Shown piece after piece: positions 46,166 through 56,835 of a stretch of 64,000 bases of DNA. How positions within the stretch are numbered: position 1 is the first letter of the stretch; each line of letters opens with the position of its first letter. The stretch comes from Thioflexithrix psekupsensis (GTDB lineage: Bacteria; Pseudomonadota; Gammaproteobacteria; Beggiatoales; Beggiatoaceae): contig NZ_MSLT01000006.1 of NCBI RefSeq assembly GCF_002149925.1, forward strand, positions 1-64,000, written 5' to 3'. The notes below the pieces were generated by a model. It saw nothing but the letters and a program-made list of their open reading frames with translations. It had not been told where the DNA came from and did no database searches. Position numbers and translations under genes: made by a program.

Positions 46166-46855
46166 ATGGAACAACCCGGCAGTTCGATGTTTAATTTTTT
46201 TCGGCGTATTTTCAATCCGTTGAGTGCGCCCAGTGGTCCTTCCGTTCCCAATACGCCACCCAACGCCCCATCACAAGATATACCGGGACGTTTTCCCACA
46301 AATCTCAGTCAAAATAATCCCACTATGATGCGACAATTACAAGAAGTATCGCAATATAAAGGCATTATTGAATTGGCGGCGAACCGCTACCAATTCCCGC
46401 CTGCTGTATTATGTGGCATTGGTTCGCGGGAATCGCATTGGGGATTGGCGTTAAAACCGCAGGGGCCGGGGGGACGTGGTGATTTTGTGCGGCGACCGCC
46501 GCGTGGTTCGCGTACCACACCAGAACCGCCAGATGGTCCCGGTTATGGTCGTGGTTTAATGCAGATTGATTACGACTGGCACGAATTCGCTCGCACGGGA
46601 GCATGGCATGATCCCAGAGAAAACATTTTATATGCTTGTCAAGTTTTAGATCAAGCCAGAACATTTTTAACGCGTAAAGGTTTGCCTAAAGAATTATTAT
46701 TGCGTGGTATTTTAGCCGCTTATAATGGCGGTGCAACGGCCGCTTGGAATGCGCACAGTGCAGGTTTGGATATTGATGCCAATACAACCGGTAAAGATTA
46801 TTCCAAAGATGTATTAAATCGTTCGGGTTGGTTTCAATTACAAGGTTGGCGTTAA
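46166..46855 (+). CDS. Goose-type-lysozyme/transglycosylase-like protein
   Basis: 229 residues with a GGAGG site before the ATG. The first 70 residues are proline-rich and without a signal peptide. The rest resembles the G-type lysozyme fold: VLCGIGSRESHWGLAL with the catalytic glutamate near residue 92, GYGRGLMQIDYDWHEF near 127-142, NILYACQVLDQ and LAAYNGGATAAW. Such enzymes cleave the peptidoglycan glycan strand. Export is not explained by a signal peptide; it could be a secreted effector, a phage-type endolysin or a cytoplasmic protein. The upstream MORN lipoprotein could be its partner or inhibitor. yhbY follows 15 bp later. Confidence 0.78.
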   Translation: MEQPGSSMFNFFRRIFNPLSAPSGPSVPNTPPNAPSQDIPGRFPTNLSQNNPTMMRQLQEVSQYKGIIELAANRYQFPPAVLCGIGSRESHWGLALKPQGPGGRGDFVRRPPRGSRTTPEPPDGPGYGRGLMQIDYDWHEFARTGAWHDPRENILYACQVLDQARTFLTRKGLPKELLLRGILAAYNGGATAAWNAHSAGLDIDANTTGKDYSKDVLNRSGWFQLQGWR

Positions 46856-46870
46856 TAAGGATTTAATACG

Positions 46871-47164
46871 ATGCCATTAAACAGTGAACAAGTGCGTTAT
46901 TTGCGCGGGTTAGCACACCATTTAAAACCCGTGGTGATGGTGGGACAAAAAGGGGTGAGTGAAACGCTATTAGCAGAAGTGGATCAGGCGTTGGCACATC
47001 ATGAATTAATCAAGGTGAGCATTGCCAGTGATGATCGTGAGGAACGGCAATTGTTGGGGCAGGAAATTTGCGCCCATTGTCACGCGGAGACCATTCAACG
47101 TATCGGTAAAATTACCGTGTTATATCGCCCCGCAAAAAAGCCTAAAATTCAATTGCCTCATTAA
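46871..47164 (+). CDS. yhbY: CRM-domain RNA-binding protein YhbY
   Basis: 97 residues, a single CRM (YhbY) domain that associates with pre-50S ribosomal particles. Characteristic are MPLNSEQVRYLRGLAHHLKP, VMVGQKGVSETLLAEVDQAL, HHELIKVSI and a final IGKITVLYRP. The length is normal. In many gammaproteobacteria it stands next to ftsJ/rlmE and ftsH on the opposite strand; neither is here. A terminator follows. Confidence 0.95.
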   Translation: MPLNSEQVRYLRGLAHHLKPVVMVGQKGVSETLLAEVDQALAHHELIKVSIASDDREERQLLGQEICAHCHAETIQRIGKITVLYRPAKKPKIQLPH

Positions 47165-47189
47165 ATGCTCAAGCCCGCACAAGAGGAAT

Positions 47190-47225
47190 AAGACAACAAA
47201 GTGCCTCACTGCGTTGTCTTTTTTT
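47190..47225 (+). terminator. Intrinsic terminator after yhbY
   Basis: AAGACAAC / GTTGTCTT stem with an inner AGTG / CACT pair, followed by seven T in total. Confidence 0.88.
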
Positions 47226-47419
47226 ATGGGAAAAATAAGAAAAATCGCAGAAAATCTTTATATTAACATTAGCTTATTTAATAATCTGTACAAAGTCAAA
47301 AAATCGCCGTAAAGTGGAATAACCGTACTGAATGTGCGGTCTCATTTGGCGTATGTTTACCCAATGCCAATGAAAATAATCCCTTCTTTTTCACATCAAA
47401 TTATTGCAGAGGATATCAA

Positions 47420-49291
47420 GTGGGCGATTTAACAATAACAACAGAAATGGTCATTGTGCTTTGCATTTTAGCATTGACCATGTACTTATTTATTTCTGAG
47501 ATTGTGCGCGTGGATGTTGCCGCGGTTTCTATCATGGTTTTATTGGGAATGATTTCTTATGTCTGGCCGAAATTAACGGGGGGGCATTTATTAGAAATAA
47601 AAAGCCTATTTAGTGGTTTTTCGAGTAATGCTGTCGTGTCGATTATTGCGGTCATGATCATTGGTGCGGGTTTGGATAAAGCGGGCTTAATGGGACGCTT
47701 GGCTGGACAAATTGTAAAAATTGGAGGAACGACAGAAAAACGCATTATTCCGCTTATTTCTGGGACGGTGGCGTTTATTTCTAGTTTTATGCAGAATGTG
47801 GGCGCGGCGGCGTTATTTTTACCTGTGGTCAGTCGCATTGCCAATCGCACGGGCTTACCGATGTCGCGTTTACTGATGCCGATGGGGTTTTGTGCGATTT
47901 TGGGGGGAACAATGACAATGATTGGTTCTAGCCCACTGATTTTGTTGAATGATTTAATTTTAAATTCTAATAAAATGCTTCCGACTGACATGCAACCGAT
48001 GAAAACCTTTGAGTTGTTTGATGTCACACCGATAGGCATTGTTTTGGTGATCACGGGGATCACTTACTTTATTTTAGCTGGGCATTATGTGTTACCTGAG
48101 AATCCGCAAAGTGCGGGAATTCGTGCGGGAGATACAGCGGATTATTTGCGTCAAACCTATGGTTTAGAAGGGGATATTGTTGAAGTGAGCGTGGCTAAAA
48201 ACAGCACCATTTGCCAGCTTACAGTAGAACAATTAGAAAACTTAGCTGATCACAAAATCGCCGCCGTGGCGTTGAAAACAGGCGACAATACTCGTATTTC
48301 TCCTGCACGCGATGTGCCGATTGTGGAAGGCTCGACGTTAGCCATTTTAGGCACAAAAGCGAATTTATTGGCTTTTGCAGAAAAACAACACTTAAATGTT
48401 CAAGAACAACTTCCTACCCTTGCCGACGCGCTGTCACACACGCAAGCGGGCATTGGGGAATTGGTGATTCCCCCCAGTTCGCACCTCATTGGTAAGACAT
48501 TATTAGACATCCGAATGCGCAAAACTTATGGCGTAAATGTCTTAGCCGTGCATCGTGGTAATCAGTCATTTCGAGATCATTTGCGTCATTGGGTGTTACA
48601 GTCGGGTGATACTTTGGTGGTTCATACCAGTTGGCAAGATTTAAAAGCCTTAGAAAGCAATAAAGATTTTATTGTGGTGACAACGGATTATCCACATGAA
48701 GAATTGCGGCCGCATAAAGCGATTTTTGCTTTATTCTTTTTAGTGCTGACATTAGGCTTAGTTTTATTTACCAATATGATATTACCTTTAGCGTTATTTG
48801 TGGGCGCAATTGGTATGATTTTAACGGGCGTGTTAAAGATGGACGAAGCCTATGGAGCGGTGAATTGGAAATCAGTCTTTTTATTAGCGAGTTTATTGCC
48901 CTTGGGATTAGCGGTAGAAACCACGGGAACAGCCGCGTGGATTGCGCAGGAAACGCTGCGCTTATTAAGCGGTGTACCGACTTGGGTTTTACAAGCGGCA
49001 TTAGCGGTTTTAGCGACGATTTTTACGTTATTAATGTCGAATGTGGCGGCGACGGTTTTATTAGTGCCATTAGCGGTAAATATTGCGGTGGGAGCGGATG
49101 CTGATCCGCGGGTTTTCGCGCTAACTGTGGCGTTGGCAACGTCGAATTCTTTCTTTATTCCCACGCATCAGGTGAATGCGTTATTAATGGGGCCAGGAGG
49201 TTATCGGGTTAAGGACTTTATGCGGGCAGGTGGGGGCATGACGATTTTATTTTTAACCATGCTGCTCATTATGTTGAATGTTGTGTTTTAA
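47420..49291 (+). CDS. SLC13/DASS-type anion transporter with TrkA-C domains
   Basis: 623 residues from a GTG with AGAGGA upstream. Hydrophobic segments at about 10-215 and 420-623 surround two cytoplasmic TrkA_C (RCK_C) domains at about 240-330 and 335-410 (IVEVSVAKNSTICQLTVEQL and GELVIPPSSHLIGKTLLDIR). FMQNVGAAALFLPVVSRIA and LMSNVAATVLLVPLAVNIA are the two family motifs in the inverted halves, and the SNSFFIPTHQVNALLMGPGGY end is typical of the family. Such proteins carry sulfate, other anions or dicarboxylates coupled to Na+; substrate cannot be chosen. A sulfate role would suit a sulfur bacterium, but that is a guess. Single gene with an upstream terminator. Confidence 0.9.
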   Translation: MGDLTITTEMVIVLCILALTMYLFISEIVRVDVAAVSIMVLLGMISYVWPKLTGGHLLEIKSLFSGFSSNAVVSIIAVMIIGAGLDKAGLMGRLAGQIVKIGGTTEKRIIPLISGTVAFISSFMQNVGAAALFLPVVSRIANRTGLPMSRLLMPMGFCAILGGTMTMIGSSPLILLNDLILNSNKMLPTDMQPMKTFELFDVTPIGIVLVITGITYFILAGHYVLPENPQSAGIRAGDTADYLRQTYGLEGDIVEVSVAKNSTICQLTVEQLENLADHKIAAVALKTGDNTRISPARDVPIVEGSTLAILGTKANLLAFAEKQHLNVQEQLPTLADALSHTQAGIGELVIPPSSHLIGKTLLDIRMRKTYGVNVLAVHRGNQSFRDHLRHWVLQSGDTLVVHTSWQDLKALESNKDFIVVTTDYPHEELRPHKAIFALFFLVLTLGLVLFTNMILPLALFVGAIGMILTGVLKMDEAYGAVNWKSVFLLASLLPLGLAVETTGTAAWIAQETLRLLSGVPTWVLQAALAVLATIFTLLMSNVAATVLLVPLAVNIAVGADADPRVFALTVALATSNSFFIPTHQVNALLMGPGGYRVKDFMRAGGGMTILFLTMLLIMLNVVF

Positions 49292-49330
49292 TGGCTTGAA
49301 AAGTTAGTCATTCACTAAAAATATCTTTCG

Positions 49331-49447
49331 TCTGAATCAGAATTTACAGAATTTTAGGATGTCCAGAATTTAAGTGATTTATTCTTGGTAAATTCTTTAT
49401 TTCTTAATTCTGAAAATTCAGAAATTCTGTAAATTCTGATTCAGACA
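49331..49447. repeat. Palindromic repeat, family 2, copy b
   Basis: About 117 bp between TCTGAATCAGAATTTACAGA and its reverse complement. Inner arms (CAGAATTT and AATTCTG) recur several times, so it folds into a long imperfect hairpin. It lies between the converging SLC13 gene and pheA and could end both transcripts. Confidence 0.85.
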
Positions 49448-49464
49448 AATTAACCGTTTTATTA

Positions 49465-50565
49465 TCACGCAATCGCTCGCGGATAAGACCCTAAATGTTT
49501 CACTAAAGAAGCGTGGGTTGTTAATAAATCTAATGCGGTTTTTACTGCTTCATCTTCAATATGTCCATCTAAGTCAATAAAAAAAACATATTCCCATAAA
49601 TTTTGCCGAGAAGGTCGGGATTCAATACGGGTTAAATTTAAGCCGTTATCCGAAAAAGGTTTTAATAAACGCAATAACGCGCCCGAATGATTGGATTGTG
49701 CTGCGGATAAGAGAAATGAACTTTTATCGCGTCCCGTGCGTGGCACAAAATGTTTACCTAATACCGCAAAACGAGTGGTGTTTTGGGGATAATCTTCAAT
49801 ATTCGCTTTCACCACTTGTAAATGGTAACGCTCGGCGGCGGTTATTCCTGCAATGGCGGCGGTGTCGGGTTCTTCAGCGGCGCGGCGAGCGGCTTCTGCG
49901 TTACTGCTTACCGCAATACAATTAACTGCGGGCAAATGGCCTGACAACCAAGATCGGCATTGTGCCAGTGATTGTTGATGCGAATACACGCGCACCAGCC
50001 GTGTGATGTCGCCGCTCTGCGAGAGCAAGCAATGGTGAATGGGTAATTCAATTTCGCCGCAAATTTTTAAATCGCTGGACATAAAACAATCTAAAGTTTG
50101 ATTCACTCCGCCTTCGGTGGAATTTTCCACAGGAACAACGCCGTATTGGGCGCGGTCGGTTTCCACTTCACGAAATACTTCTTCAATGGTTTGTACGGGA
50201 ACAGTGTGCGCACCGTGACCAAAATGCTTGGCGGTTGCGGCTTGGGAATATGTTCCTTGTGGGCCTAAGTAGGCGACTTTTAAAGGTTTTTGCAAAGACA
50301 AACACGCCGAAATAATTTCTCGAAAAATAGGGGTTAAAGACTCATCAGGTAGCACTTTTGGCTGGTTTTTCTGATTGCGTTCAATCACGCGCAGCAAAAT
50401 ATCGGCTTCGCGCTCTGGACGGTAAAAATTGGGTTGCGCCTCTTGAGCGTATTTGGCGCGTGCGACAGATTGGGCGATTTCAGCCCGTTGGGTGATCAAC
50501 GTTTGAATTTTTTCATCAATGTTGTCAATTTGTTTGCGTAATTCTTCTAAATTAAGTGTAGTCAT
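49465..50565 (-). CDS. pheA: Bifunctional chorismate mutase/prephenate dehydratase
   Basis: 366 residues. AroQ-type chorismate mutase (1-90: LEELRKQIDNIDEKIQTLI), prephenate dehydratase (about 95-275: VAYLGPQGTYSQAAT, VPVENSTEGGVNQTLD, NTTRFAVLG with the catalytic TRF) and a C-terminal ACT domain with the phenylalanine-binding ESRP motif (RIESRPSRQNLWEYVFFID). It makes phenylpyruvate from chorismate and is probably feedback-inhibited by phenylalanine through ACT. Usual neighbours serC, hisC or aroA are missing. I see no leader peptide for attenuation upstream. Confidence 0.97.
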   Translation of the reverse strand: MTTLNLEELRKQIDNIDEKIQTLITQRAEIAQSVARAKYAQEAQPNFYRPEREADILLRVIERNQKNQPKVLPDESLTPIFREIISACLSLQKPLKVAYLGPQGTYSQAATAKHFGHGAHTVPVQTIEEVFREVETDRAQYGVVPVENSTEGGVNQTLDCFMSSDLKICGEIELPIHHCLLSQSGDITRLVRVYSHQQSLAQCRSWLSGHLPAVNCIAVSSNAEAARRAAEEPDTAAIAGITAAERYHLQVVKANIEDYPQNTTRFAVLGKHFVPRTGRDKSSFLLSAAQSNHSGALLRLLKPFSDNGLNLTRIESRPSRQNLWEYVFFIDLDGHIEDEAVKTALDLLTTHASLVKHLGSYPRAIA

Positions 50566-50828
50566 GCGTGGTTTTCAATCCATTGGGGACTTTTTTTGGA
50601 AAGCACTTTTATCGTTATTTTAACACAAGACAGGTCAATGCGTGCTGCAAAAGCCATTTTTGGGTGAGGCGACGGCTTTCTCAAGTCGCACAATCGGCGC
50701 ACGGTAAATGTCGGTGGCATCGTTTATTCCATTGGCGTATAATCACGGCGCAAAACGGATGGGATTGAAATTAATTTTTTGTGGGAAATGGATGTCGATT
50801 TTTTTTAAAAGAAACGAGTAATTTTGTT

Positions 50829-51692
50829 ATGGTTGATTCTCAGGTGACGGAAAGATTGCAGAAAGTATTGGCGCGGGCGGGTTTAGGATCGCGGCGCACG
50901 ATTGAGTTGTGGATTCAAGAGGGACGGGTGAAGGTGAATCAAGTCGTTGCCACGCTAGGGCAGCGCGTGGGCGCGGAGGATCAGATTGAAGTCGATGGGC
51001 GTAAACTCAGTGCGCGAGTGCTGTCGCCCGTGACACAACAGGTGATTTGTTACCATAAACCCGTGGGCGAAGTGTGTACACGCGACGATCCCGAAGGGCG
51101 GCCGACGGTTTTTGAGCGTTTACCGCATTTGGCACAAGGGCGATGGGTTAGTGTAGGACGTTTAGATATTAATACTTCTGGGCTGTTGTTATTGACCACC
51201 GATGGCACGCTGGCGAATCGTTTAATGCACCCTTCTTATGCGTTAGAGCGGGAATATGCAGTACGAGTTTTGGGTGAAGTGACCGAAGAAGCACTACGAA
51301 ATTTGACCAAAGGCGTGTTATTAGAAGATGGCATAGCGCGTTTTGCGCGGGTCAGTGACGCTGGCGGACAAGGCGCAAATCACTGGTATCATGTGGTGTT
51401 AAATGAAGGGCGTAAGCGAGAAGTGCGGCGATTGTGGGAAGCCCAAGGGGTGCAAGTGAGCCGTTTAATTCGCATTCGTTATGGTCATTTTGTTTTACCT
51501 AAAGGATTACGCGAAGGTCATCATCAAGTCTTATCCGAAGCGGAAACTTCGGCGTTATATTCCAGTGTGAATTTGCCTGATCCTTTCGCGCCTGTGGTCG
51601 TGCCTAAAACCAGCCGAATTCCTACACGATCCCGTGCGTCTAAAGCCGTACCCAAAACCGCTACATTAAATCGTTTCTCACGCAAACGTTAA
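50829..51692 (+). CDS. rluB: 23S rRNA pseudouridine synthase RluB-like
   Basis: 287 residues from the ATG at 50829; an extended frame to 50781 adds an atypical leader. S4-like domain first ([20 protein letters not shown]), then the RsuA/RluB-type catalytic domain with [18 protein letters not shown] (catalytic Asp), [16 protein letters not shown], and the closing [18 protein letters not shown] basic tail rich in K, R, P and T ends the protein, as in RluB. RluB modifies U2605 of 23S rRNA in E. coli; RluE and RluF are alternatives but the S4 domain and tail favour RluB. scpA/scpB, often upstream, are absent. Confidence 0.9.
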   Translation: MVDSQVTERLQKVLARAGLGSRRTIELWIQEGRVKVNQVVATLGQRVGAEDQIEVDGRKLSARVLSPVTQQVICYHKPVGEVCTRDDPEGRPTVFERLPHLAQGRWVSVGRLDINTSGLLLLTTDGTLANRLMHPSYALEREYAVRVLGEVTEEALRNLTKGVLLEDGIARFARVSDAGGQGANHWYHVVLNEGRKREVRRLWEAQGVQVSRLIRIRYGHFVLPKGLREGHHQVLSEAETSALYSSVNLPDPFAPVVVPKTSRIPTRSRASKAVPKTATLNRFSRKR

Positions 51693-51733
51693 TCTTTTTT
51701 CTTACTTTTCTTTATCAAAAATTTTAGATTGCA

Positions 51734-53320
51734 ATGTCGATGACTTTACTTGAACAAGAAACCGCAAAACGCCGAACGTTTGCGATTATTTCTCATCCCG
51801 ATGCGGGAAAAACCACGGTCACTGAAAAATTATTATTATTCGGTGGTGCGATTCAGTTGGCAGGGACGGTAAAAGGTCGTAAAGCCGCTCGCCATGCGAC
51901 TTCTGACTGGATGGAGTTAGAAAAACAACGGGGAATTTCTGTCACTTCTTCTGTGATGCAATTTCCGTATCGAGATGCGATTATTAACTTATTAGATACC
52001 CCTGGACATGAGGATTTTTCCGAAGACACTTATCGCACATTAACCGCAGTGGATTCCGCATTAATGGTGATTGATTCGGCTAAAGGGGTGGAAGAGCGGA
52101 CGATTAAATTATTAGACGTGTGTCGATTGCGCGATACGCCTATTTTAACGTTTATTAATAAGCTAGATCGAGATGGTCGAGAACCGATTGAATTATTAGA
52201 TGAAATTGAAACGGTTTTAAAAATTCAATGCGCGCCCATTACGTGGCCGATTGGCATGGGTAAGCATTTTCGTGGCGTTTATCATTTAGCCACTCGTCAG
52301 GTGACTTTATTTCAATCAGGTCATAATGAAGTGGCGAATGAAGGGCAGAATTATACTTTAGATGATCCGCAATTGATCCATTTATTGGGGAGCGTTACTT
52401 TAAACCAATTGTTAGAAGAATTGGAATTAGTGCAAGGTGCCAGTCATCCTTTTCATTTGGATGAATTTTTAGCAGGAAAACAAACGCCTGTTTTCTTTGG
52501 TTCAGCCATTAATAATTTTGGCATTCGGGCATTATTGGATAAATTTGTCGATTACGCGCCTGCACCACAAGCGAGAGAAACAGAACATCGCGCAGTGCAA
52601 CCGACTGAAGAGCAGTTTTCGGGTTTTGTCTTTAAAATTCAAGCGAATATGGACCCTGCACACCGAGATCGCATTGCCTTTTTGCGTGTGTGTTCGGGAC
52701 AATATCAGCGGGGCATGAAAGTGCGTCATGTGCGCTTAAATCGAGATGTGCAGATTGCGAATGCCTTGACTTTTATGGCGGGCGAACGTGAACATGTGGA
52801 AGAAGCGTGGCCGGGCGATATTATTGGACTACATAATCATGGCACGATTCAAATTGGTGACACTTTTACGCAAGGTGAAGTGTTAAAATTTACAGGCATT
52901 CCTTATTTTGCCCCCGAAATTTTTCGCCGTGCGCGGCTGCGCGATCCCTTGCGAATGAAGGCCTTATTGAAGGGTTTATTGCAATTGAGTGAGGAAGGCG
53001 CGACTCAGGTATTTCGACCGCTGGCGAATAATGATCTGATTTTGGGCGCGGTGGGTATTTTGCAATTTGATGTGGTGAGTTGGCGATTGAAAAATGAGTA
53101 TAACGTAGAGTGTAGTTTTGAATCGGTACAAGTGGCGACGGCGCGTTGGATTTATTGTGATGACGAGAAAATGTTAGAGGAATTTAAGCGTAAAGCCTTT
53201 GAAAATCTCGCCTTAGATAATGCCGATAATTTAACGTATATTGCCCCCACACGAGTTAATTTAAGTTTAATGGAAGAACGCTGGCCAAAAATTAAATTTC
53301 TCGCCACCAGAGAGCATTAA
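51734..53320 (+). CDS. prfC: Peptide chain release factor 3
   Basis: 528 residues, the translational GTPase that removes RF1/RF2 from the ribosome. G1 is [15 protein letters not shown]2 region [14 protein letters not shown]3 [17 protein letters not shown]4 NKLDRD. Domain II and the C-terminal [17 protein letters not shown] are as in RF3, and the length is the normal 525-530. It starts at ATG 51734; a second in-frame ATG comes two codons later. Downstream gene begins 2 bp after the stop. Confidence 0.98.
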   Translation: MSMTLLEQETAKRRTFAIISHPDAGKTTVTEKLLLFGGAIQLAGTVKGRKAARHATSDWMELEKQRGISVTSSVMQFPYRDAIINLLDTPGHEDFSEDTYRTLTAVDSALMVIDSAKGVEERTIKLLDVCRLRDTPILTFINKLDRDGREPIELLDEIETVLKIQCAPITWPIGMGKHFRGVYHLATRQVTLFQSGHNEVANEGQNYTLDDPQLIHLLGSVTLNQLLEELELVQGASHPFHLDEFLAGKQTPVFFGSAINNFGIRALLDKFVDYAPAPQARETEHRAVQPTEEQFSGFVFKIQANMDPAHRDRIAFLRVCSGQYQRGMKVRHVRLNRDVQIANALTFMAGEREHVEEAWPGDIIGLHNHGTIQIGDTFTQGEVLKFTGIPYFAPEIFRRARLRDPLRMKALLKGLLQLSEEGATQVFRPLANNDLILGAVGILQFDVVSWRLKNEYNVECSFESVQVATARWIYCDDEKMLEEFKRKAFENLALDNADNLTYIAPTRVNLSLMEERWPKIKFLATREH

Positions 53321-53322
53321 TC

Positions 53323-54210
53323 ATGATGCAAATTCGTCGTTTTACTACCTGCCAAGATTTTTTAAATGAATTAACGCATTCTTCCGATTTCTACGAACAA
53401 ACGCAATATGAATTGGCCATTGCCCGCCGTTATCAAAATGAAGCCGTTTTTCATTTAGATGGCTATTGTAAAGTGTGTGAAAAGCCTACTTTATTTCAAG
53501 TGGATCATATTTCTAGTTCGGGAGCGAATGAAGAAGGGATTATTATCCCGAATTGGCGCGAAAGATTGGTGTGTGAATGTGAATTAAATAATCGACAACG
53601 TGCCATATTGCATCAAGTGAAATGTGCGGTACAACATATTTCCCCTGCGATGGCAAATAAACCTTTCATTTATGCGATGGAACAAGTGACCCCATTGTAT
53701 CAAATGTTAGCGCGTTTATTTCCCAATGCGCAGTGTATTGGCAGTGAGTTTATTGATGAAAAATATCCCAGTGGTACGGTTGTTAATGGCATTCGTCACG
53801 AGAATGCAGAAGCCTTGAGTTTTGCAAATGATCAGTTAAATATCGTGATTTCTAACGATGTATTAGAGCATGTGAATGATCCACAACAGGCGTTAGCGGA
53901 GATTTTTCGCGTGTTGGCACCGGGGGGAGAATTATTTTTAACGATTCCCTTTCACATTACGACAGAAGAAACCGTGCGCCGTGCTGAATATAAAGCGGGT
54001 CAATTAACCCATTATTTACCCGCACAATATCATGGCAATCCAATGTCGAGTGAAGGTTCATTGGTGTTTCATGATTTCGGTTGGGACTTTTTAAAACAGA
54101 TGCAAGCGATTGGTTTTGAATCGGCGGCATTATGTTTATATTGGTCACGTTTTTATGGTTATTTAGGTGCGCCTTTATCTTATTTTTATGCGCGGAAACC
54201 TTATGGTTAA
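53323..54210 (+). CDS. Class I SAM-dependent methyltransferase
   Basis: 295 residues (a second ATG follows immediately). The N-terminal 100 residues contain a possible zinc-binding pair (CKVCEK and, later, CEC). The methyltransferase fold begins near 125: CIGSEFIDE, then IVISNDVLEHVNDPQQALAE at the usual post-II position and FRVLAPGGELFLTIPF. This is a Methyltransf_11-like domain. The HVNDP and VLAPGG motifs are clear; the substrate is not. It lies between prfC and hldE, both in the same direction with 2 and 15 bp gaps, so it may modify an envelope sugar, but that rests on position only. Confidence 0.85.
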   Translation: MMQIRRFTTCQDFLNELTHSSDFYEQTQYELAIARRYQNEAVFHLDGYCKVCEKPTLFQVDHISSSGANEEGIIIPNWRERLVCECELNNRQRAILHQVKCAVQHISPAMANKPFIYAMEQVTPLYQMLARLFPNAQCIGSEFIDEKYPSGTVVNGIRHENAEALSFANDQLNIVISNDVLEHVNDPQQALAEIFRVLAPGGELFLTIPFHITTEETVRRAEYKAGQLTHYLPAQYHGNPMSSEGSLVFHDFGWDFLKQMQAIGFESAALCLYWSRFYGYLGAPLSYFYARKPYG

Positions 54211-54225
54211 AAATGGTTTATTATC

Positions 54226-55656
54226 ATGACCACACTTCCTCCTTTTCATGCGGCACATATTTTAGTGATTGGCGATGTGATGTTAGACCGTTATTGGTAT
54301 GGCAATGCGTCGCGGATTTCGCCAGAAGCTCCTGTGCCTGTGGTGCATGTTCAGCAGCAAATGGAGCGTCCTGGGGGGGCGGCGAATGTCGCGCTTAATT
54401 TGGCCGCTTTGCAAACCCAAACCACGCTCATTGGCTTGGTGGGCGACGATGCGCATGGGGATACTATTCAAACACAATTGCGGGCGCATTATGTCGATTG
54501 CCAATTTACTCGTTTGGCTGAACAACCGACGATTACTAAATTACGGGTATTAAGTCGGCATCAACAATTAATTCGTTTAGATTTTGAACACTCTTTTACA
54601 CTTGAGCAATCGCAACATATTGCACAACAAAGTGTTGATTATTTTTCCAATGCCAATGCGATTATTTTATCGGATTATGGTAAAGGTACATTAAGCGATC
54701 CACAAGCCTTTATTCAAGCCGCAAAACAAGCGCAAAAACCCATTTTTATTGATCCCAAAGGCACTGATTTTTATAAATATCGAGGGGCGACTATTTTAAC
54801 GCCTAATCGCAGTGAATTTGAAGCCGTTGTTGGGACTTGTGCGGATGATGAAACTTTGGTGAGAAAAGGGGAACAATTACGCCAAGAATTGGCTTTAGAA
54901 GCCTTGTTAATTACCCGCAGTGAACAGGGCATGACGTTGTTGCGTGAAAAGCATTCTGCGGTGCATTTGCCCGCGCATGTGCATGATGTGTTTGATGTAA
55001 CTGGGGCTGGTGATACAGTTATTGCGGTGCTGGCTGCGGCGCGGGCAACGGGCTGTGATTGGTTGCAAGCAACGGCGTTGGCGAATGTGGCCGCGGGCTT
55101 GTCAGTGACAAAATTGGGTGCAAGTTCAGTGGGTTATGATGAATTGGCTTATGCGGTTAATGCGCATCGTGGCGATCAGTTGAGTCTCACTGCGCTGTCG
55201 GCGGCTGTGCGCGCCGCGAAAGCAAAAGGCAAAATTGTGGTGTTGACCAATGGTTGTTTTGATATTTTGCACGCAGGGCATGTACAGTATTTGACGCAAG
55301 CACGGCAATTAGGAGATCGCTTAATTGTGGCAATTAATGATGATCATTCCGTGCGGCGATTAAAAGGCAAATATCGCCCAATTCATTCTTTAGAACAACG
55401 CATTGCGGTTTTAAATGCGCTGTCTTGTGTGGATTGGGTGATTCCGTTTTCTTCTGATACGCCACGCGATTTAATTTGTGAAATTAAACCTGATATTTTG
55501 GTGAAAGGTGGCGATTATAAAGTTGAAGATATTGCAGGCAGTGATTGTGTTTTAAATCAGGGCGGTCAAGTGCAAATATTAAGTTTTGTCGATGGTTGTT
55601 CTACCACCGCAGCGGTGGCTACATTAATGCGAGAAATAGAGGCAGATAAACGATGA
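54226..55656 (+). CDS. hldE: Bifunctional heptose 7-phosphate kinase/heptose 1-phosphate adenylyltransferase
   Basis: 476 residues. The N-terminal ribokinase-like domain (to about 320) has [20 protein letters not shown] followed by [20 protein letters not shown], and [13 protein letters not shown] with the catalytic Asp. The C-terminal nucleotidyltransferase (about 340-476) has [16 protein letters not shown] with the HxGH motif and later ILVKGGDY. It supplies ADP-heptose precursor for the lipopolysaccharide inner core. The stop overlaps the hldD start by 4 bp (ATGA), so the two are translationally coupled. Confidence 0.98.
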   Translation: MTTLPPFHAAHILVIGDVMLDRYWYGNASRISPEAPVPVVHVQQQMERPGGAANVALNLAALQTQTTLIGLVGDDAHGDTIQTQLRAHYVDCQFTRLAEQPTITKLRVLSRHQQLIRLDFEHSFTLEQSQHIAQQSVDYFSNANAIILSDYGKGTLSDPQAFIQAAKQAQKPIFIDPKGTDFYKYRGATILTPNRSEFEAVVGTCADDETLVRKGEQLRQELALEALLITRSEQGMTLLREKHSAVHLPAHVHDVFDVTGAGDTVIAVLAAARATGCDWLQATALANVAAGLSVTKLGASSVGYDELAYAVNAHRGDQLSLTALSAAVRAAKAKGKIVVLTNGCFDILHAGHVQYLTQARQLGDRLIVAINDDHSVRRLKGKYRPIHSLEQRIAVLNALSCVDWVIPFSSDTPRDLICEIKPDILVKGGDYKVEDIAGSDCVLNQGGQVQILSFVDGCSTTAAVATLMREIEADKR

Positions 55657-56597
55657 TCATTGTGACTGGAGGCGCAGGATTTATTGGTAGCCGTTTAATT
55701 AAGGGATTAAATGATCGCGGAATTCGTGATATTTTGGTGGTGGATAATTTAACGCAAGGAGAAAAATGTGTTAATTTAGCCACATTAGATATTCTTGATT
55801 ATCAAGATAAAAACGTGTTTTTAAACCATTTAAAACAGCGTTATTATTTTGGTAAAATAGCGGGCTTTTTCCATCAAGGAGCTTGTTCAAGCACGACAGA
55901 ATGGAATGGGCAGTATATGATGTCTAATAATTACGATTATTCCAAAGAAGTTTTGCATTATTGTTTATATTATAAAATTCCATTATTGTATGCGTCTAGT
56001 GCTTCGGTTTATGGCAATCATCAGGAATTTAAAGAACAACGAGAATGCGAATTGCCGCTTAATGTTTATGGCTATTCTAAATTTTTATTTGATCAATACG
56101 TGCGGCAACGGCAAAAAGAATTTAAATCGCCTGTGGTGGGTTTACGTTATTTCAACGTGTATGGCCCACATGAACAACACAAGGGAAGCATGGCCAGTGT
56201 GGCGTATCATTTTAATCGTCAAGTGCAAGCGCAAGGTTATGTGAATTTGTTTGAGGGATCAGGCGGTTATGGCAATGGAGAACAACGACGAGATTTTGTT
56301 TATGTCGATGATGTTGTGGCATTAATTTTATGGTTTTTTGCGCATTCTGAGCATTCAGGCATTTTTAATGCGGGAACAGGGCGCAGTCAAACCTTTAATG
56401 ACGTGGCACACGCGGTTTTAGCTTGGTATGGACGCGGTGAAATTCGCTATATCCCCTTTCCTGCAACATTACAGGGACGTTATCAAAGTTTTACTGAAGC
56501 GGATATGTCGGCGGTGCGGGATTTAGGCTGTGATGTGGCATTTCGTTCGGTAGAAATTGGAGTAAAAGATTATTTGGATTGGTTGAATCGACATTGA
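55653..56597 (+). CDS. hldD: ADP-L-glycero-D-manno-heptose 6-epimerase
   Basis: 314 residues, short-chain (extended) dehydrogenase fold. NADP site [11 protein letters not shown] at residues 5-15, catalytic YGYSK followed by FLFDQYVR near 140, [13 protein letters not shown] near 72 and [14 protein letters not shown] near 167 all match HldD. It makes the L,D form of ADP-heptose for the LPS core directly after HldE. Start overlaps the hldE stop by 4 bp. The operon may continue no further, since a 238-bp gap with a repeat half follows before the PKS gene. Confidence 0.98.
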   Translation: MIIVTGGAGFIGSRLIKGLNDRGIRDILVVDNLTQGEKCVNLATLDILDYQDKNVFLNHLKQRYYFGKIAGFFHQGACSSTTEWNGQYMMSNNYDYSKEVLHYCLYYKIPLLYASSASVYGNHQEFKEQRECELPLNVYGYSKFLFDQYVRQRQKEFKSPVVGLRYFNVYGPHEQHKGSMASVAYHFNRQVQAQGYVNLFEGSGGYGNGEQRRDFVYVDDVVALILWFFAHSEHSGIFNAGTGRSQTFNDVAHAVLAWYGRGEIRYIPFPATLQGRYQSFTEADMSAVRDLGCDVAFRSVEIGVKDYLDWLNRH

Positions 56598-56706
56598 TGC
56601 TTGATTTATTTTAGCCCTAAATTCTTTTAGGAGAAATCATTTCTTTTTCGATATTGCGTTCGTTTTGCTTGAATGTTATTTTTTTTAATGCGACCCATTT
56701 TAACCA

Positions 56707-56740
56707 TTCAGAAATTCTGTCAATTCTGATTCTGACAAAA
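56707..56740. repeat. Half copy of palindromic repeat family 2
   Basis: TCAGAAATTCTG...AATTCTGATTCTGACAA matches the right arm of family 2 only; no left arm is visible upstream. It lies in the gap between hldD and the PKS gene. Nothing else is seen in that 238-bp gap. Confidence 0.7.
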
Positions 56741-56835
56741 AATGTGATGAATGGCTTAATTTGGGTGTAGAAAATTGAGATGAAAACCTAACTCAACAAT
56801 TATTGACAGATAGCCAACTAATAGGAGTCGCGGGA

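Noticed and set aside
56803-56835. TTG start for the PKS
   Set aside because: The ATG at 56836 has an AGGAG at correct distance; the TTG has no site.
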